The notes: generated by a model from the letters alone, not told the origin. Numbered from the stretch's first letter, positions 49,348-58,854 are shown. The stretch: 64,000 nt of DNA from CAZDET01 sp964504335 (GCA_964504335.1 CAZDET010000019.1:17150-81149); one strand, 5' to 3'. A program made the numbers and translations.

Positions 49348-51345
49348 ATGCCACCCACATTAAACCCGACCATCACCTATCGTCGGGAAGCGCTATCCAA
49401 CGAAACGCTCCGACAATTATACCGGCAACTACTCGTACCGCGCCTGATCGAAGAAAAAATGCTCCTCTTGCTTCGCCAGGGGCGCATCAGTAAGTGGTTT
49501 TCAGGAATTGGCCAGGAAGCAATTTCAATAGGAGCGACCGCCGCGCTAACCCCCGAAGAATACATTTTTACCCTCCACCGCAACCTGGGTGTTTTCACTA
49601 CCCGCAACGTGCCGCTAACTCGTCTCTTTGCGCAATGGAAAGGCAAACCCCTCGGCTACACGAAGGGAAGGGATCGCTCCTTCCACTTCGGTGCACCGGA
49701 ACACCGGATTGTAGGCATGATCTCCCATTTGGGCCCTCAACTATCCCTGGCCGCCGGTGTCGCCCTGGCGCATAAGCTGGCGGAAGAAGGACGCATCAGC
49801 CTGGCCTTTACCGGTGAAGGGGGCACGAGTGAAGGTGAATTTCACGAAGCCCTCAATACCGCAGCCGTTTGGAAATTACCCGTGCTGTTTCTCATAGAAA
49901 ACAATGGCTATGGCCTCTCTACGCCAACTTCCGAACAGTACCGCTGTACTCAATTAGCAGATCGCGGCCCCGGCTACGGCCTGCGCTCCGAAGTCATCGA
50001 CGGCAACAACGTACTGGAGGTGTACCAAACGGTGCAACGCCTGGCCAACGAGATGCGGGAGCACCCCGAACCCGTCTTGCTGGAATGCCTCACGTTTCGT
50101 CGTCGGGGCCACGAAGAAGCCTCCGGCACGAAATACGTCCCGACGGATTTGATGGCCTACTGGGAGCAACGCGATCCCCTCACCAATTATGAGCAGTGGC
50201 TGCTCGAACAAGGAATCATGGAGGCCACCGATATCGATACGTGGCGGCGCGAGATCAAGTCGACCATAGAAACCGGCCTGAAAGAGGCTGCCAACGCCCC
50301 ATCCGTCAAACCCGATGTCGAGCAGGAAATGACCGATGTGTATGCTCCAGCTTTCCCCAAACCCGCTTCCCCGGGAGCCCAAACGCGTTCCATGCGGTTC
50401 GTTGATGCTATCAGCGATGGCCTTCGCGAAGCGATGATGCGGCATCCAAGTTTAGTGCTCATGGGGCAGGATATTGCCGATTACGGCGGGGTCTTTAAGG
50501 TCACGGAGGGGTTTCTGGAGACCTTCGGCAGCGCCCGCGTGCGCAACACGCCATTGTGCGAAAGTGCCATTATCGGCATCGGCCTGGGGCTAAGTATTGC
50601 CGGTTGGAAGTCGATGGTGGAAATGCAGTTTGCCGATTTCGTCAGTTGCGGGTTTAATCAGATCGTAAACAACCTGGCAAAACTGCACTACCGTTGGGGC
50701 CAGGCCGCCGATGTGCTCCTGCGCCTTCCCACGGGCGGCGGCGTGGGCGCGGGCCCGTTTCATTCACAGAGCACCGAAGCCTGGTTCGTGCATACGCCCG
50801 GGTTGAAAATCCTCTACCCCTCCTCTCCTGCCGATGCCAAAGGCCTCCTGTTAGCGGGGTTTGAAGACCCCAATCCCGTCCTGTTTTTCGAGCACAAAGC
50901 CCTCTATCGCAGCATCTCCGAAGAGGTTCCCGAAGGCTATTACACCCTTCCGATCGGCAAAGCAAATTTGGTGGAATCGGGTAACCATTTTACAATTATT
51001 ACGTATGGTATGGGTGTGCGCTGGGCGCTTGAAATGGTGCAGCAAATGGAAACCAAAGGGGACATCATCGATTTGCGCACACTGCTGCCCATCGACTGGG
51101 AAACAATTACTGCATCTGTCCAAAAAACCAACCGCGTGCTGATTCTCCACGAGGATACACTGACCGGCGGGATCGGAGGAGAGATAGCAGCTTATCTCAG
51201 CGAGCACTGCTTTGAATATCTCGACGCGCCCATCTTGCGGGTGGCGAGTCTTGATACGCCCGTTCCTTTCAATCGAGATTTGGAACGGCAATTTTTACCA
51301 AATGACCGGTTGTGGAAAGCTATTAATCGGTTGTTGGAATACTAG
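49348..51345 (+). CDS. 2-oxoacid dehydrogenase E1, fused alpha and beta subunits
   Basis: 665 residues. The alpha half (about 1-330) carries the thiamine-diphosphate motif TGEGGTSEGEFHEALNTAAVWKLPVLFLIENNGYG and the phosphorylation-loop-like RDRSFHFG region. The beta half (about 345-665) starts RFVDAISDGLREAMMRHPSLVLMGQDIADYGGVFKVTEG and contains the catalytic His-loop LPTGGGVGAGPFHSQSTEAWF. It decarboxylates a 2-oxoacid and passes the acyl group to the E2 lipoyl enzyme; fused E1 proteins of this kind in Bacteroidota are usually annotated as branched-chain (2-oxoisovalerate) enzymes. No E2 or E3 gene is nearby, so E1 is encoded alone. It may be transcribed from the promoter of non-coding copy B. 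Confidence 0.92.
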   Translation: MPPTLNPTITYRREALSNETLRQLYRQLLVPRLIEEKMLLLLRQGRISKWFSGIGQEAISIGATAALTPEEYIFTLHRNLGVFTTRNVPLTRLFAQWKGKPLGYTKGRDRSFHFGAPEHRIVGMISHLGPQLSLAAGVALAHKLAEEGRISLAFTGEGGTSEGEFHEALNTAAVWKLPVLFLIENNGYGLSTPTSEQYRCTQLADRGPGYGLRSEVIDGNNVLEVYQTVQRLANEMREHPEPVLLECLTFRRRGHEEASGTKYVPTDLMAYWEQRDPLTNYEQWLLEQGIMEATDIDTWRREIKSTIETGLKEAANAPSVKPDVEQEMTDVYAPAFPKPASPGAQTRSMRFVDAISDGLREAMMRHPSLVLMGQDIADYGGVFKVTEGFLETFGSARVRNTPLCESAIIGIGLGLSIAGWKSMVEMQFADFVSCGFNQIVNNLAKLHYRWGQAADVLLRLPTGGGVGAGPFHSQSTEAWFVHTPGLKILYPSSPADAKGLLLAGFEDPNPVLFFEHKALYRSISEEVPEGYYTLPIGKANLVESGNHFTIITYGMGVRWALEMVQQMETKGDIIDLRTLLPIDWETITASVQKTNRVLILHEDTLTGGIGGEIAAYLSEHCFEYLDAPILRVASLDTPVPFNRDLERQFLPNDRLWKAINRLLEY

Positions 51346-51355
51346 AAATCCGTTA

Positions 51356-51386
51356 TTGTTTGCCAGGCTTGCGGCTTCTATCTTTG
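51356..51386 (+). promoter_or_regulatory. Upstream promoter of the DUF5606 gene
   Basis: TTG at 51356-51358, 20 bases, TATCTTTG at 51379-51386, a perfect match. It starts 10 bases after the E1 gene stop. Confidence 0.65.
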
Positions 51387-51463
51387 CCGGTGGCTACTAC
51401 GAATACCTAAATTGAGTTCGGGGTAAATGATAAGAGGTGACTTCCGGGGCGCATGGCGTGCAT

Positions 51464-51492
51464 TTGACGCGATACAATAGTTCGTACCTTTG
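51464..51492 (+). promoter_or_regulatory. Proximal promoter of the DUF5606 gene
   Basis: TTG at 51464-51466, 18 bases, TACCTTTG at 51485-51492. It gives a leader of only about 20 bases before the ATG at 51519. Two promoters in tandem suggest differently controlled expression. Confidence 0.6.
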
Positions 51493-51518
51493 CCACCGAA
51501 AAAAGGTCAAATCACGAT

Positions 51519-51932
51519 ATGAACCTGGAAAAAATTGTATCGGTCACCGGACTGTCCGGTCTGTACCGAGTCGCAGCCAATCGCCCGAACGGACTAATTG
51601 TGGAGGATTTGGATACGGGAAAGCGGCGGTTTGCATCGGCCCGTAAACACCAGTTCGTGCCGCTGGAATCGATTGCCATCTTTACCGATGACGGCGATTC
51701 CGTACAGTTGGCCAATGTATTCCGCAATATGCTCCAGCAGTTGGACGATACCCCCCCCATCGACCCTGGTAGCTCCGCGAACGACTTGTACGATTACTTC
51801 GCGGATATACTTCCGAACTACGACCCGGACCGGGTGCACGCAAGCGATATCCGCCGCGTGCTGAAATGGTTCGACTACCTAAATACTCGCGATCTATTAA
51901 CCGACGATCCTGCCGCCGACGAAGAAGAATAA
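51519..51932 (+). CDS. DUF5606 domain protein
   Basis: 137 residues, cytosolic. MNLEKIVSVTGLSGLYRVAANRPNGLIVEDLDTGKRRFASARKHQFVPLESIAIFTDDGDSVQLANVFRNM is the N-terminal beta-rich domain typical of this Bacteroidota family; a helical C-terminal part with RVHASDIRRVLKWFDYL and an acidic tail follow. It is widespread and conserved in the phylum but its role is unknown; the compact basic and acidic faces suggest a nucleic-acid or ribosome-associated protein, which is only a guess. It has two tandem promoters. Confidence 0.88.
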   Translation: MNLEKIVSVTGLSGLYRVAANRPNGLIVEDLDTGKRRFASARKHQFVPLESIAIFTDDGDSVQLANVFRNMLQQLDDTPPIDPGSSANDLYDYFADILPNYDPDRVHASDIRRVLKWFDYLNTRDLLTDDPAADEEE

Positions 51933-52131
51933 GGCATTTCCGGCTTCGCCACCGGAACTACATACCGAGGCATTTAAACTTTCGGGAGAGGTAATACTAT
52001 AACCAGACCTGTAGTACAGTAGTGCTGCAGCATGGTTGATCTATGTCACCACGCTGCTGTATCGCCGTATTGCTATTACAAAAACACAACCCCATACTCC
52101 CGGGCATTCTGTACAACGCTTATCGAGAATA

Positions 52132-53871
52132 ATGCATACGATGGGTATAACGACTCCAAAAGTTGTGGAGAAAAGACGATTCATCCCGACTCAGCTATCT
52201 ATTCGCGGCTGGCACGATTTGGCACCTTACTACAATCAGTTGCTACATCGCCAGCTCAACACATCTCGTGATTTGTACCGTTGGCTACAGGACCGCAGCC
52301 AACTCGACGCCTTCACCAGCGAATTGATGGCCTGGAGATATATCCGGCTCTCTCGCGATACCCGCGACGAAGAAGCAGTAGAAAAATATCAAACCTTTCT
52401 TCAGGAAATTGCACCGGCAGTAGCAGAACTAAATCACCAGCTTAACGTCAAGCTGGTGCGTCATCCTCTTATCCACTTACTCGAACGGGGGCCTTACCGC
52501 ATCTACCTGCGCGGCGTGCGCAACGAAGTCAGTCTGTTTGCCACCGACAACGTGGAAGTGCGCACGCAAATCAAACTGCGTTCTAAAGAGTACGACCGAA
52601 TTTTCGCGGCTATGACCGTGGGCATCGAAGGAGCACAACTAACCCTACAGCAAGCCAACGCACTGCTGGAAGATCCCGATACCAATCAGCGCGAGCGCGT
52701 GTATCGAAAAATTTCCAAGCGCATCCAACAGGATAGCGAAGAGTTGGAATGCCTTTTCGATGATTTACTGGACAAGCGCCACCGGATGGCCCTCAACGCC
52801 GGCTTCGACAACTATCGGGATTACCGATTTCGCTCCCTGGGTCGGTTCGATTATTCGGTAGAAGATTGTCTCGAATTTCACGAGGCCATCAAAAAGGAAA
52901 TCCTCCCCTTGCTCGACCAGATGAACCTCCTGCGCAAAAAAGCCCTCGGACTCGAAAAGCTCCGACCCTGGGATATGCACGTCGACCCAAGTGGGCGGCC
53001 ACCGCATCCTCCCTACCGGGATATTCCCGATCTGATCGATCGGACGGCTCGCTGCCTCCATGCCCTGCACCCCTTATTCGGTAAAGTGCTTCGCAAAATG
53101 CAGCAGGAAGGGCACCTCGATTTGGAGGCTCGCCCCGGCAAGCGCCCCGGCGGATACAACATGCCGCTTATGGTGACGGGCATTCCCTTCATCTTTATGA
53201 ATGCCAGCCATTCCATCGGAGATGTGCGCACCCTCATCCACGAAAGTGGACACGCCATCCACGCCTATCTCGTACGCCATCTAGAGCCCGCCGCAGCGCG
53301 GCGCGTACCTTCCGAAATAGCAGAATTGGCAGCTATGAGCATGGAAATCCTTTCCATGGACCACTGGGCAGCCTTTTTCGAACAACCGGCCGATCTCAAC
53401 CGCGCCCGGCTTCAACAACTGGAGCTGGTGCTCAAAGTGCTGCCGTCCATTGCCACCATCGACAAATTTCAGCACTGGCTCTACACTCATCCCGGCCATT
53501 CGCGGGCAGCAAGGCGCGAAGCCTGGCTGCATATTTTCAGCGAATTCAAATCAGAGCAAATCGATCATTCGGAGCTGGAAGAAATCACCGCCCGGCTGTG
53601 GCATAAGCAATTGCATCTCTTCGAAGTGCCGTTTTACTACATTGAATACGGTATGGCCCAACTCGGGGCCATCGCCCTGTGGCGGCAATACCGGACCGAT
53701 CCGTCGGGAACCACCGAGCGGTTTATCAATGCAATGCGCCTCGGTTACAGTAAAAGCATCGGAGAGGTCTACCGCGCTGCCGGCATCGATTTTAAATTTA
53801 CAGCCGAATACGTGGCCCAGTTGGGTGCCTTCGTCAAAGAAGAGATCGACCGGCTGATCGCCGCTTCCTAA
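52132..53871 (+). CDS. M3-family oligoendopeptidase
   Basis: 579 residues from ATG 52132 (or 52141); the frame is open further upstream to 52036, but that extension has no family features. TPKVVEKRRFIPTQLSIRGWHDLAPYYNQLLHR is the usual opening of Bacteroidota M3 peptidases. The zinc site is TLIHESGHAIHAYL (HExxH) with the third ligand Glu in SEIAELAAMSME. The C-terminal LWHKQLHLFEVPFYYIEYGMAQLGAIALW and YSKSIGEVYRAAGI blocks match oligoendopeptidase F. Cytosolic enzyme that degrades short peptides. It is convergent with the next gene and their stops overlap by 3 bases. Confidence 0.92.
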   Translation: MHTMGITTPKVVEKRRFIPTQLSIRGWHDLAPYYNQLLHRQLNTSRDLYRWLQDRSQLDAFTSELMAWRYIRLSRDTRDEEAVEKYQTFLQEIAPAVAELNHQLNVKLVRHPLIHLLERGPYRIYLRGVRNEVSLFATDNVEVRTQIKLRSKEYDRIFAAMTVGIEGAQLTLQQANALLEDPDTNQRERVYRKISKRIQQDSEELECLFDDLLDKRHRMALNAGFDNYRDYRFRSLGRFDYSVEDCLEFHEAIKKEILPLLDQMNLLRKKALGLEKLRPWDMHVDPSGRPPHPPYRDIPDLIDRTARCLHALHPLFGKVLRKMQQEGHLDLEARPGKRPGGYNMPLMVTGIPFIFMNASHSIGDVRTLIHESGHAIHAYLVRHLEPAAARRVPSEIAELAAMSMEILSMDHWAAFFEQPADLNRARLQQLELVLKVLPSIATIDKFQHWLYTHPGHSRAARREAWLHIFSEFKSEQIDHSELEEITARLWHKQLHLFEVPFYYIEYGMAQLGAIALWRQYRTDPSGTTERFINAMRLGYSKSIGEVYRAAGIDFKFTAEYVAQLGAFVKEEIDRLIAAS

Positions 53872-54611
53872 TCTAGCCGGGCAAACGGATCGGCAGTTAC
53901 GCCCAACTCTTCCAAATGATTTGCGGTGGCGATATTCTTCAATTCCAGACGGAATAAGGGATGATTGTGCACCCCGGCCAGCCATACTCCCTGGTGGGTC
54001 TGCTGCCAGTCCTCCCAGGAAAAGGTTATCCCTCCAACCGGCAAAATCTTTACCCACAGCTTCCAGGCAACCGGCTTTCCGGTATCATCGAATATCCACA
54101 AGTAGCTATCCCCGGGCGTTACACCTCCACTGGAATAGCTGACCAGCAGCTGGTCATCGCCATCCGGCCCCTTTACGATCGACCGGGTGGTTCCGGAATC
54201 AAAGGCTTTGAAGGGTGCTACCAGCCAGAAACTGTCGTTGGCAAAATACCCGTAGGCAGTCTTCAGCGCGGCATCCGCCGCGGCACCTTCTAGAGGTTTC
54301 CCTGCTTTCCACGCCAGCCCGCTTTTCGTGTCCGGATCGAGCAAGACCTCGTAGTTGCTCCAGCGCACCCGAACCACCCGGCGCACCCGGTCCCAGAGGT
54401 AGTCGTGTGATCCGGGAAACGTCCATTGAACATATCTCGTACGCTCCCAGGCGGCTTTGTCCAGACGTTGTTCCATCCGGCGAGCCAGACTATCGGCGGC
54501 GGGCCCGGGCGCTCCTTCCGGTAGCGGTTCGTGTGCAATCAGCCCTAAAACCAACAGCCCTCCTACCAGCACCAGCAGTACAATTCCAACAATTTTAAGT
54601 GCGCGTATCAT
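53868..54611 (-). CDS. Membrane-anchored protein of unknown function
   Basis: 247 residues. One N-terminal membrane helix (IVGIVLLVLVGGLLVLGLIAH), then a periplasmic domain with RYVQWTFPGSHDYLWDRVRRVVRVRWSNYEVLLD, YFANDSFWLVAPFKAF, DGDDQLLVSYSSGGVTPGDSYLWIFDD and WKLWVKILPVGGITFSWEDW. These look like beta-strands of a single compact domain; similar proteins occur in many Bacteroidota, annotated only as hypothetical. No catalytic motif. Its stop overlaps the M3 peptidase stop. Confidence 0.75.
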   Translation of the reverse strand: MIRALKIVGIVLLVLVGGLLVLGLIAHEPLPEGAPGPAADSLARRMEQRLDKAAWERTRYVQWTFPGSHDYLWDRVRRVVRVRWSNYEVLLDPDTKSGLAWKAGKPLEGAAADAALKTAYGYFANDSFWLVAPFKAFDSGTTRSIVKGPDGDDQLLVSYSSGGVTPGDSYLWIFDDTGKPVAWKLWVKILPVGGITFSWEDWQQTHQGVWLAGVHNHPLFRLELKNIATANHLEELGVTADPFARLD

Positions 54612-54682
54612 GGTTTTTACTTTCGACGCACTGCAAACAGTAGAGCTACTACCTGGTTTTTAAAGGAGCATACTATTTTCCG

Positions 54683-54690
54683 TACTTTTG
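54683..54690 (+). promoter_or_regulatory. Predicted -7 box (TACTTTTG) of the glycosyltransferase gene
   Basis: Perfect TAnnTTTG match 30 bases before the start codon; the -33 region is only a T-rich run, so the promoter is partly supported. Confidence 0.45.
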
Positions 54691-54719
54691 CGCTTCCACC
54701 CAAGTTAAATTCCGATCGC

Positions 54720-55511
54720 ATGTATCTAGGCAAAAAAGTGGTTGTGGTTTTGCCCGCCTACAACGCCGCCAAAACACTAGAACAAACTTACGCGGAGATT
54801 CCCTTCGACATGGTCGATGAAGTGATTCTTTGCGATGATGCCAGCAGCGACGAAACGCCGGCGCTGGCCCGCCAAATTGGCATCAATCACATTATCGTCC
54901 ATCCTCAAAACCGCGGTTACGGAGGCAATCAGAAAAGCCTCTACCGAAAAGCCATGGAGATCGGCGCGGATATCGTCATCATGCTCCATCCGGATTATCA
55001 ATATACCCCCAAGCTCATTCCGGCCATGGTCAACATCATCGGCGAAAACCTCTACCCAGTAGTGCTCGGCTCCCGCATTCTCGGCAAGGGGGCACTTTCG
55101 GGCGGCATGCCGCTGTATAAGTACCTCGCTAATCGGTTCCTTACCTTCACGCAGAATGTATTGGTCAACTACAAACTCTCCGAGTACCATACCGGCTACC
55201 GGGCCTTCAGCCGGGAAGTGTTGGAGCGCATCAACTTCGAAGAGAATTCCGACGACTTTGTCTTCGACAATGAAATGCTTTCGCAAATCATCTACCACGG
55301 ATTCGAAATAGCAGAGGTAACCTGCCCAACGAAGTACTTCGAAGAGGCCTCGTCGATTAACTTCCGCCGCAGTGTACGCTACGGATTGGGCGTGTTGCGG
55401 GTATCAATCGGCCATTTTGCACAGCGCCTGGGTCTCGTGCAACTCCATTTGTACCGTGGCAATCAGGGATCGGTTCGGCGGGAGCCTTCCAGGGCGATTC
55501 GGCCCAAATAA
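54720..55511 (+). CDS. Family 2 glycosyltransferase (dolichol-phosphate-mannose-synthase-like)
   Basis: 263 residues. KVVVVLPAYNAAKTLEQTYAEI opens the GT-A fold; EVILCDDASSDETPALA and IVHPQNRGYGGNQKSLYRKAMEIGADIVIMLHPDYQYTPKLIPAM hold the nucleotide-sugar site with the PDYQ variant of DxD. GSRILGKGALSGGMPLYKYLANRFLTFTQN and YHTGYRAFSREVLERI complete the match to polyprenyl-phosphate glycosyltransferases. It lacks a C-terminal membrane domain and ends in a basic tail. Donor and acceptor cannot be fixed. Alone in its neighbourhood. Confidence 0.9.
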   Translation: MYLGKKVVVVLPAYNAAKTLEQTYAEIPFDMVDEVILCDDASSDETPALARQIGINHIIVHPQNRGYGGNQKSLYRKAMEIGADIVIMLHPDYQYTPKLIPAMVNIIGENLYPVVLGSRILGKGALSGGMPLYKYLANRFLTFTQNVLVNYKLSEYHTGYRAFSREVLERINFEENSDDFVFDNEMLSQIIYHGFEIAEVTCPTKYFEEASSINFRRSVRYGLGVLRVSIGHFAQRLGLVQLHLYRGNQGSVRREPSRAIRPK

Positions 55512-55740
55512 ATCAGTGCAAGGATCAGCGTGTACGTAAAAGTTGCGGCCATTGGGTGCTCTTTTTGGATCGTGGGCTCCGGATGCTCTCGCTAACCCGA
55601 AGCGGATTTGACCGATTGTTGTTGACTTGCAACGAGAAATTTTGCGAATTCTTTCGCACCTCCAAAATCTAGGGGTGCTCTTTGACTACCTACGACTCAA
55701 AAACGTACAACCGGATTGATTCAGACGAAAAAGTAGGCGC

Positions 55741-56553
55741 ATGGACCTTAAAAGGCAGCTTGACCGATACGTGGAGGCGTTTAACCGCACCGATTTCATT
55801 GAACACGACCCCATCTCCCTACCCCATGCCTACGAAAGCCGGCAAGATATTGAGATCGTCGCCTTTTGGTCGGCTATGCTCGCCTGGGGGCAACGCGTCA
55901 CCATCATCAACAAGAGCCGGGAATTGTTCGCACTCATGGACAATGCCCCCTACGATTTTATCCTTCACCACGCAGAACGCGACCGGCAGCGGTTCTCCGA
56001 ATGGTGCCATCGCACCTTCCAGTATACCGATACGCTCTACTTCCTGAGCTTCCTGCAATGGTACTACCAGCGGCACGACAGCCTGGAGGATGCCTTTGCC
56101 CGATTTCTAACTCCCGAAACTCCTCACGTAGGGCCTGCTCTGGAAGGCTTCCACCGCCTATTTTTCAGCCTGGAGGATGCCCCGCAACGGACGCGCAAGC
56201 ACGTGGCCACTCCGGAGCGCAAATCTACCTGCAAGCGGCTCAATATGTTTCTGCGCTGGATGGTCCGTTCGGATGCGCAGGGAGTCGACTTCGGCCTCTG
56301 GAAGCAAATAGCGCCCCGCCAGCTATTACTCCCGCTGGACGTACACGTCGACCGCGTGGCCCGAGGCCTGGGCCTGATTTCCCGGAAACAAACTGATTGG
56401 CTGACCGTCCTGGAACTCACCGAATGCCTTCGGGCATTCGACCCGGCAGACCCCGCCCGCTACGATTTTGCCCTTTTCGGAATGGGGGTGCTGGAAAACA
56501 CAAACCCGGGCTTTCAACAACTGAAAGCCCGGGTTCGGGGGGCGGCTAAGTAG
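55741..56553 (+). CDS. TIGR02757 family protein (DUF2400)
   Basis: 270 residues. The characteristic pieces are PISLPHAYESRQDIEIVAFWSAMLAWGQRVTIINKSRELFALMD, FQYTDTLYFLSFLQWYY, KRLNMFLRWMVRSDAQGVDFGLWKQIAPRQLLLPLDVHVDRVARGLGL, and a C-terminal GMGVLENTNP. Part of the helix-rich RKSTCKRLNMFLRWMVR to DVHVDR region resembles the helix-hairpin-helix architecture of DNA glycosylases such as endonuclease III, so a nucleic-acid role is possible but unproven. A weak promoter-like TTG-19-TTCTTTCG lies at 55626-55655. Confidence 0.88.
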   Translation: MDLKRQLDRYVEAFNRTDFIEHDPISLPHAYESRQDIEIVAFWSAMLAWGQRVTIINKSRELFALMDNAPYDFILHHAERDRQRFSEWCHRTFQYTDTLYFLSFLQWYYQRHDSLEDAFARFLTPETPHVGPALEGFHRLFFSLEDAPQRTRKHVATPERKSTCKRLNMFLRWMVRSDAQGVDFGLWKQIAPRQLLLPLDVHVDRVARGLGLISRKQTDWLTVLELTECLRAFDPADPARYDFALFGMGVLENTNPGFQQLKARVRGAAK

Positions 56554-56560
56554 GGCTTAC

Positions 56561-56941
56561 CTACTGCGGATCGAATCGCAGTTCCTGGATTTTCAGGTCA
56601 GCTCCGGTTCCGCTCATGTAAATATAGACGCGAAACGTGCCACCCTCCGTATTCAGATGACCGATGCAGTACTGAGCATCGCTCCCCTTCGAGCTACCCT
56701 GGTGGACCTGGGTAAAGGACGTAGGCGGATATTTCGCGAAAAATGCCTGCACCTTGGAAACCGCAGTGGATTTATCGTAGATATTTTCGTCGTCCAGTAC
56801 CGACAGCTCAATCGATGCGTCAAAATACCGGCCGAGTTGGTTGGCTTCCCCCTGACTAAGCGCACGGCTAATATCCGGAAGGCTGGCCTGCGACGAAAAC
56901 AACGCAGAGGCGATAACGAGAAAAACTAGAAGCTGTTTCAT
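56561..56941 (-). CDS. DUF4783 family secreted protein
   Basis: 126 residues with a signal peptide (QLLVFLVIASALFSSQAS). The mature part fits the small NTF2-like DUF4783 fold: DISRALSQGEANQLGRYFDASIELSVLDDENIYDKSTAVSKVQAFFAKYPPTSFTQVHQGSSKGSDAQYCIGHLNTEGGTFRVYIYM. Such proteins are common in Bacteroidota, periplasmic, without a known activity. Convergent with the TIGR02757 gene (7-base gap). Confidence 0.9.
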   Translation of the reverse strand: MKQLLVFLVIASALFSSQASLPDISRALSQGEANQLGRYFDASIELSVLDDENIYDKSTAVSKVQAFFAKYPPTSFTQVHQGSSKGSDAQYCIGHLNTEGGTFRVYIYMSGTGADLKIQELRFDPQ

Positions 56942-57302
56942 GATCGTATGTTTTGGGGTTTATCAGGGTCACATGGACCCCGGATAAGCTTCTTCCTACA
57001 TTAGACGAATAAATGCCTAATAAGTAACTACCTCAATCAAAACGAGTAGAATTTGCTTGAGGCTAAAAGATAGTTGGACGAGGTAGCTTGAATGGCGAGT
57101 AACAGGCAGGATAACGATGGCCTACTCCAAAGATAATAAACACTCGTATATTTTAGGAAAGCTTTAACGCAAAACTGTCCAACCGCTCGTCCTCCATCGC
57201 TACAGCCAAAAACGGGAAAAACAGCTGAACATACCTGCCACCGGTCGCTTTGCCCTTATATTCGCAGCCAGGTTGTGTTTCGACCCTTAATACACGTTGA
57301 TC
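56942..57302. other. Intergenic region with divergent promoters
   Basis: 361 bases between the divergent DUF4783 and gpmI genes. On the minus strand TATCTTTG (57135-57128) with TTC 21 bases upstream would give the DUF4783 gene a leader of about 180 bases. On the plus strand CTG-19-TATATTCG (57235-57264) lies 38 bases before gpmI. I see no gene, repeat or RNA in between. Confidence 0.5.
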
Positions 57303-58844
57303 ATGGACACTCGCAAAGCAATCCTTATTATTCTGGATGGCTGGGGCCTCGGTGAGGTGCCAGCCGATGACGCCATCGCGCAGGCCCGAACCCCCACCTT
57401 CGATCACCTCTGGAAGGCGTATCCACACAACACCCTAACCACTTTTGGTGAAGAAGTCGGATTGCCGGTCGGCCAGGTCGGAAACAGTGAAGTAGGGCAT
57501 TTGAACATCGGAGCGGGCCATGTGGTCATGCAGATGTTTGCCCGCATCAATAAAGCCGTGCGCGAAGACGAACTGGCGAAAATTCCCAAGCTGCAGAAGG
57601 CCTTTGAATATGCCCGTACTAATAATAAGGCAGTCCATTTCATGGGGTTAGTGTCGGATGGGGGGGTGCACAGCCATATCGATCACCTGCTGTACCTGAT
57701 TGAAGCCGCCGACCGGGCGGGCGTCGCCTCTTCGTACGTCCATGCCTTTACCGATGGCCGCGACGTCGACCCGAAGAGCGGGGCCGGATTCATCGAGCAA
57801 GTCCTCGAATCCACCAAAGACCACCCGACCAAGCTCGCTTCGATCGTGGGCCGCTACTACGCCATGGACCGCGACCAGCGCTGGGAACGCATCCACCTCG
57901 CCTACGAGCTGTTAGTGCACGGAAAAGGAGAGGCCACCACCGATCCGGCGGCCACCATGCGGGCACGCTACGAAACCGACGAAACCGACGAATTTCTCAA
58001 GCCCATCGTAGTCGTGGATGAGGCGAAACAGCCCGTTGGGACAATTCAGCCGGGCGATGTCGTCATCTCGTTCAATTTCCGAACCGATCGCCCCCGGCAA
58101 ATCACCCGTGCGCTGACCCAGGAAGATTTCCCGAACCACGGCATGAAACGCCTGAATGTGCACTACGTGACCATGGCGAGGTACGACGAGACCTTCGAAG
58201 GTATTGAGGTCCTCTTCGAAAAGGAAAACCTGCGGAATACCCTCGGCGAATGGTTATCGAATCTCAGTAAAACGCAATTGCGCATCGCCGAGACGGAAAA
58301 GTACCCGCACGTTACCTTCTTCTTCTCCGGTGGCCAGGAGGAGCCCTTCCCCGGTGAGGAACGCATCGTCGTCCCCTCGCCACAGGAGGTGGCTACCTAC
58401 GATCAAAAACCGGAAATGAGTGCACAGGGGATTACGGACGAGGCCTGTACCTACATTGCCGAAAAACAGCCCGATTTCATCTGCCTCAATTACGCCAACG
58501 CCGATATGGTAGGGCATACCGGGGTATTCGATGCAGCGGTGAGGGCCGCCGAGTTTGTCGATCAATGCTTAAAAAAGCTCCTGGATACGGCATTGGCCCA
58601 TCAGTACGAGGCAATTATCATCGCCGATCACGGCAACTCCGATATCATGCGCAATCCCGACGGTAGCCCCCATACTGCGCATACAGGCAATTTGGTGCCC
58701 TGCATTTTCGTAAGCCCCGATCGGTCGGAGGCCTTCCAAATGCGGGCCGGTAAACTTGGCGATATTGCCCCCACCCTCTTATACCTCATGGGCATCGAAC
58801 CCCCATCCGAAATGGATGGGGAAGTGTTGCTTCAAAAAATTTAA
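57303..58844 (+). CDS. gpmI: 2,3-bisphosphoglycerate-independent phosphoglycerate mutase
   Basis: 513 residues from ATG 57303; an in-frame TTG six bases earlier is less likely. Interconverts 3- and 2-phosphoglycerate in glycolysis, using two Mn2+ ions. ILIILDGWGLGEVPADDAI supplies the first metal Asp, GQVGNSEVGHLNIGAG the phosphorylated Ser. HFMGLVSDGGVHSHIDHL, HAFTDGRDVDPKSG, GRYYAMDRDQRWERI, FNFRTDRPRQITRAL, NYANADMVGHTGVFDAA and IADHGNSDIMRNPDGSPHTAHTGNLVPCIF complete the metal and substrate sites. All key residues are intact and the length is normal. A lipoprotein gene follows 10 bases downstream. Confidence 0.97.
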   Translation: MDTRKAILIILDGWGLGEVPADDAIAQARTPTFDHLWKAYPHNTLTTFGEEVGLPVGQVGNSEVGHLNIGAGHVVMQMFARINKAVREDELAKIPKLQKAFEYARTNNKAVHFMGLVSDGGVHSHIDHLLYLIEAADRAGVASSYVHAFTDGRDVDPKSGAGFIEQVLESTKDHPTKLASIVGRYYAMDRDQRWERIHLAYELLVHGKGEATTDPAATMRARYETDETDEFLKPIVVVDEAKQPVGTIQPGDVVISFNFRTDRPRQITRALTQEDFPNHGMKRLNVHYVTMARYDETFEGIEVLFEKENLRNTLGEWLSNLSKTQLRIAETEKYPHVTFFFSGGQEEPFPGEERIVVPSPQEVATYDQKPEMSAQGITDEACTYIAEKQPDFICLNYANADMVGHTGVFDAAVRAAEFVDQCLKKLLDTALAHQYEAIIIADHGNSDIMRNPDGSPHTAHTGNLVPCIFVSPDRSEAFQMRAGKLGDIAPTLLYLMGIEPPSEMDGEVLLQKI

Positions 58845-58854
58845 TGCTATAACT

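Noticed and set aside
52036..52131. N-terminal extension of the M3 peptidase
   Set aside because: The upstream in-frame ATG would add 32 residues without similarity to the family; the start at 52132 gives the usual length.
57069..57085. AGATAGTTGGACG shared with position about 20164
   Set aside because: A 13-base identity is expected several times by chance in a window of this size, and the flanks do not align.
57153..57428. Minus-strand open frame of 91 codons overlapping the gpmI start
   Set aside because: It is antisense to a strongly conserved enzyme and to its promoter; composition follows the antisense of gpmI.
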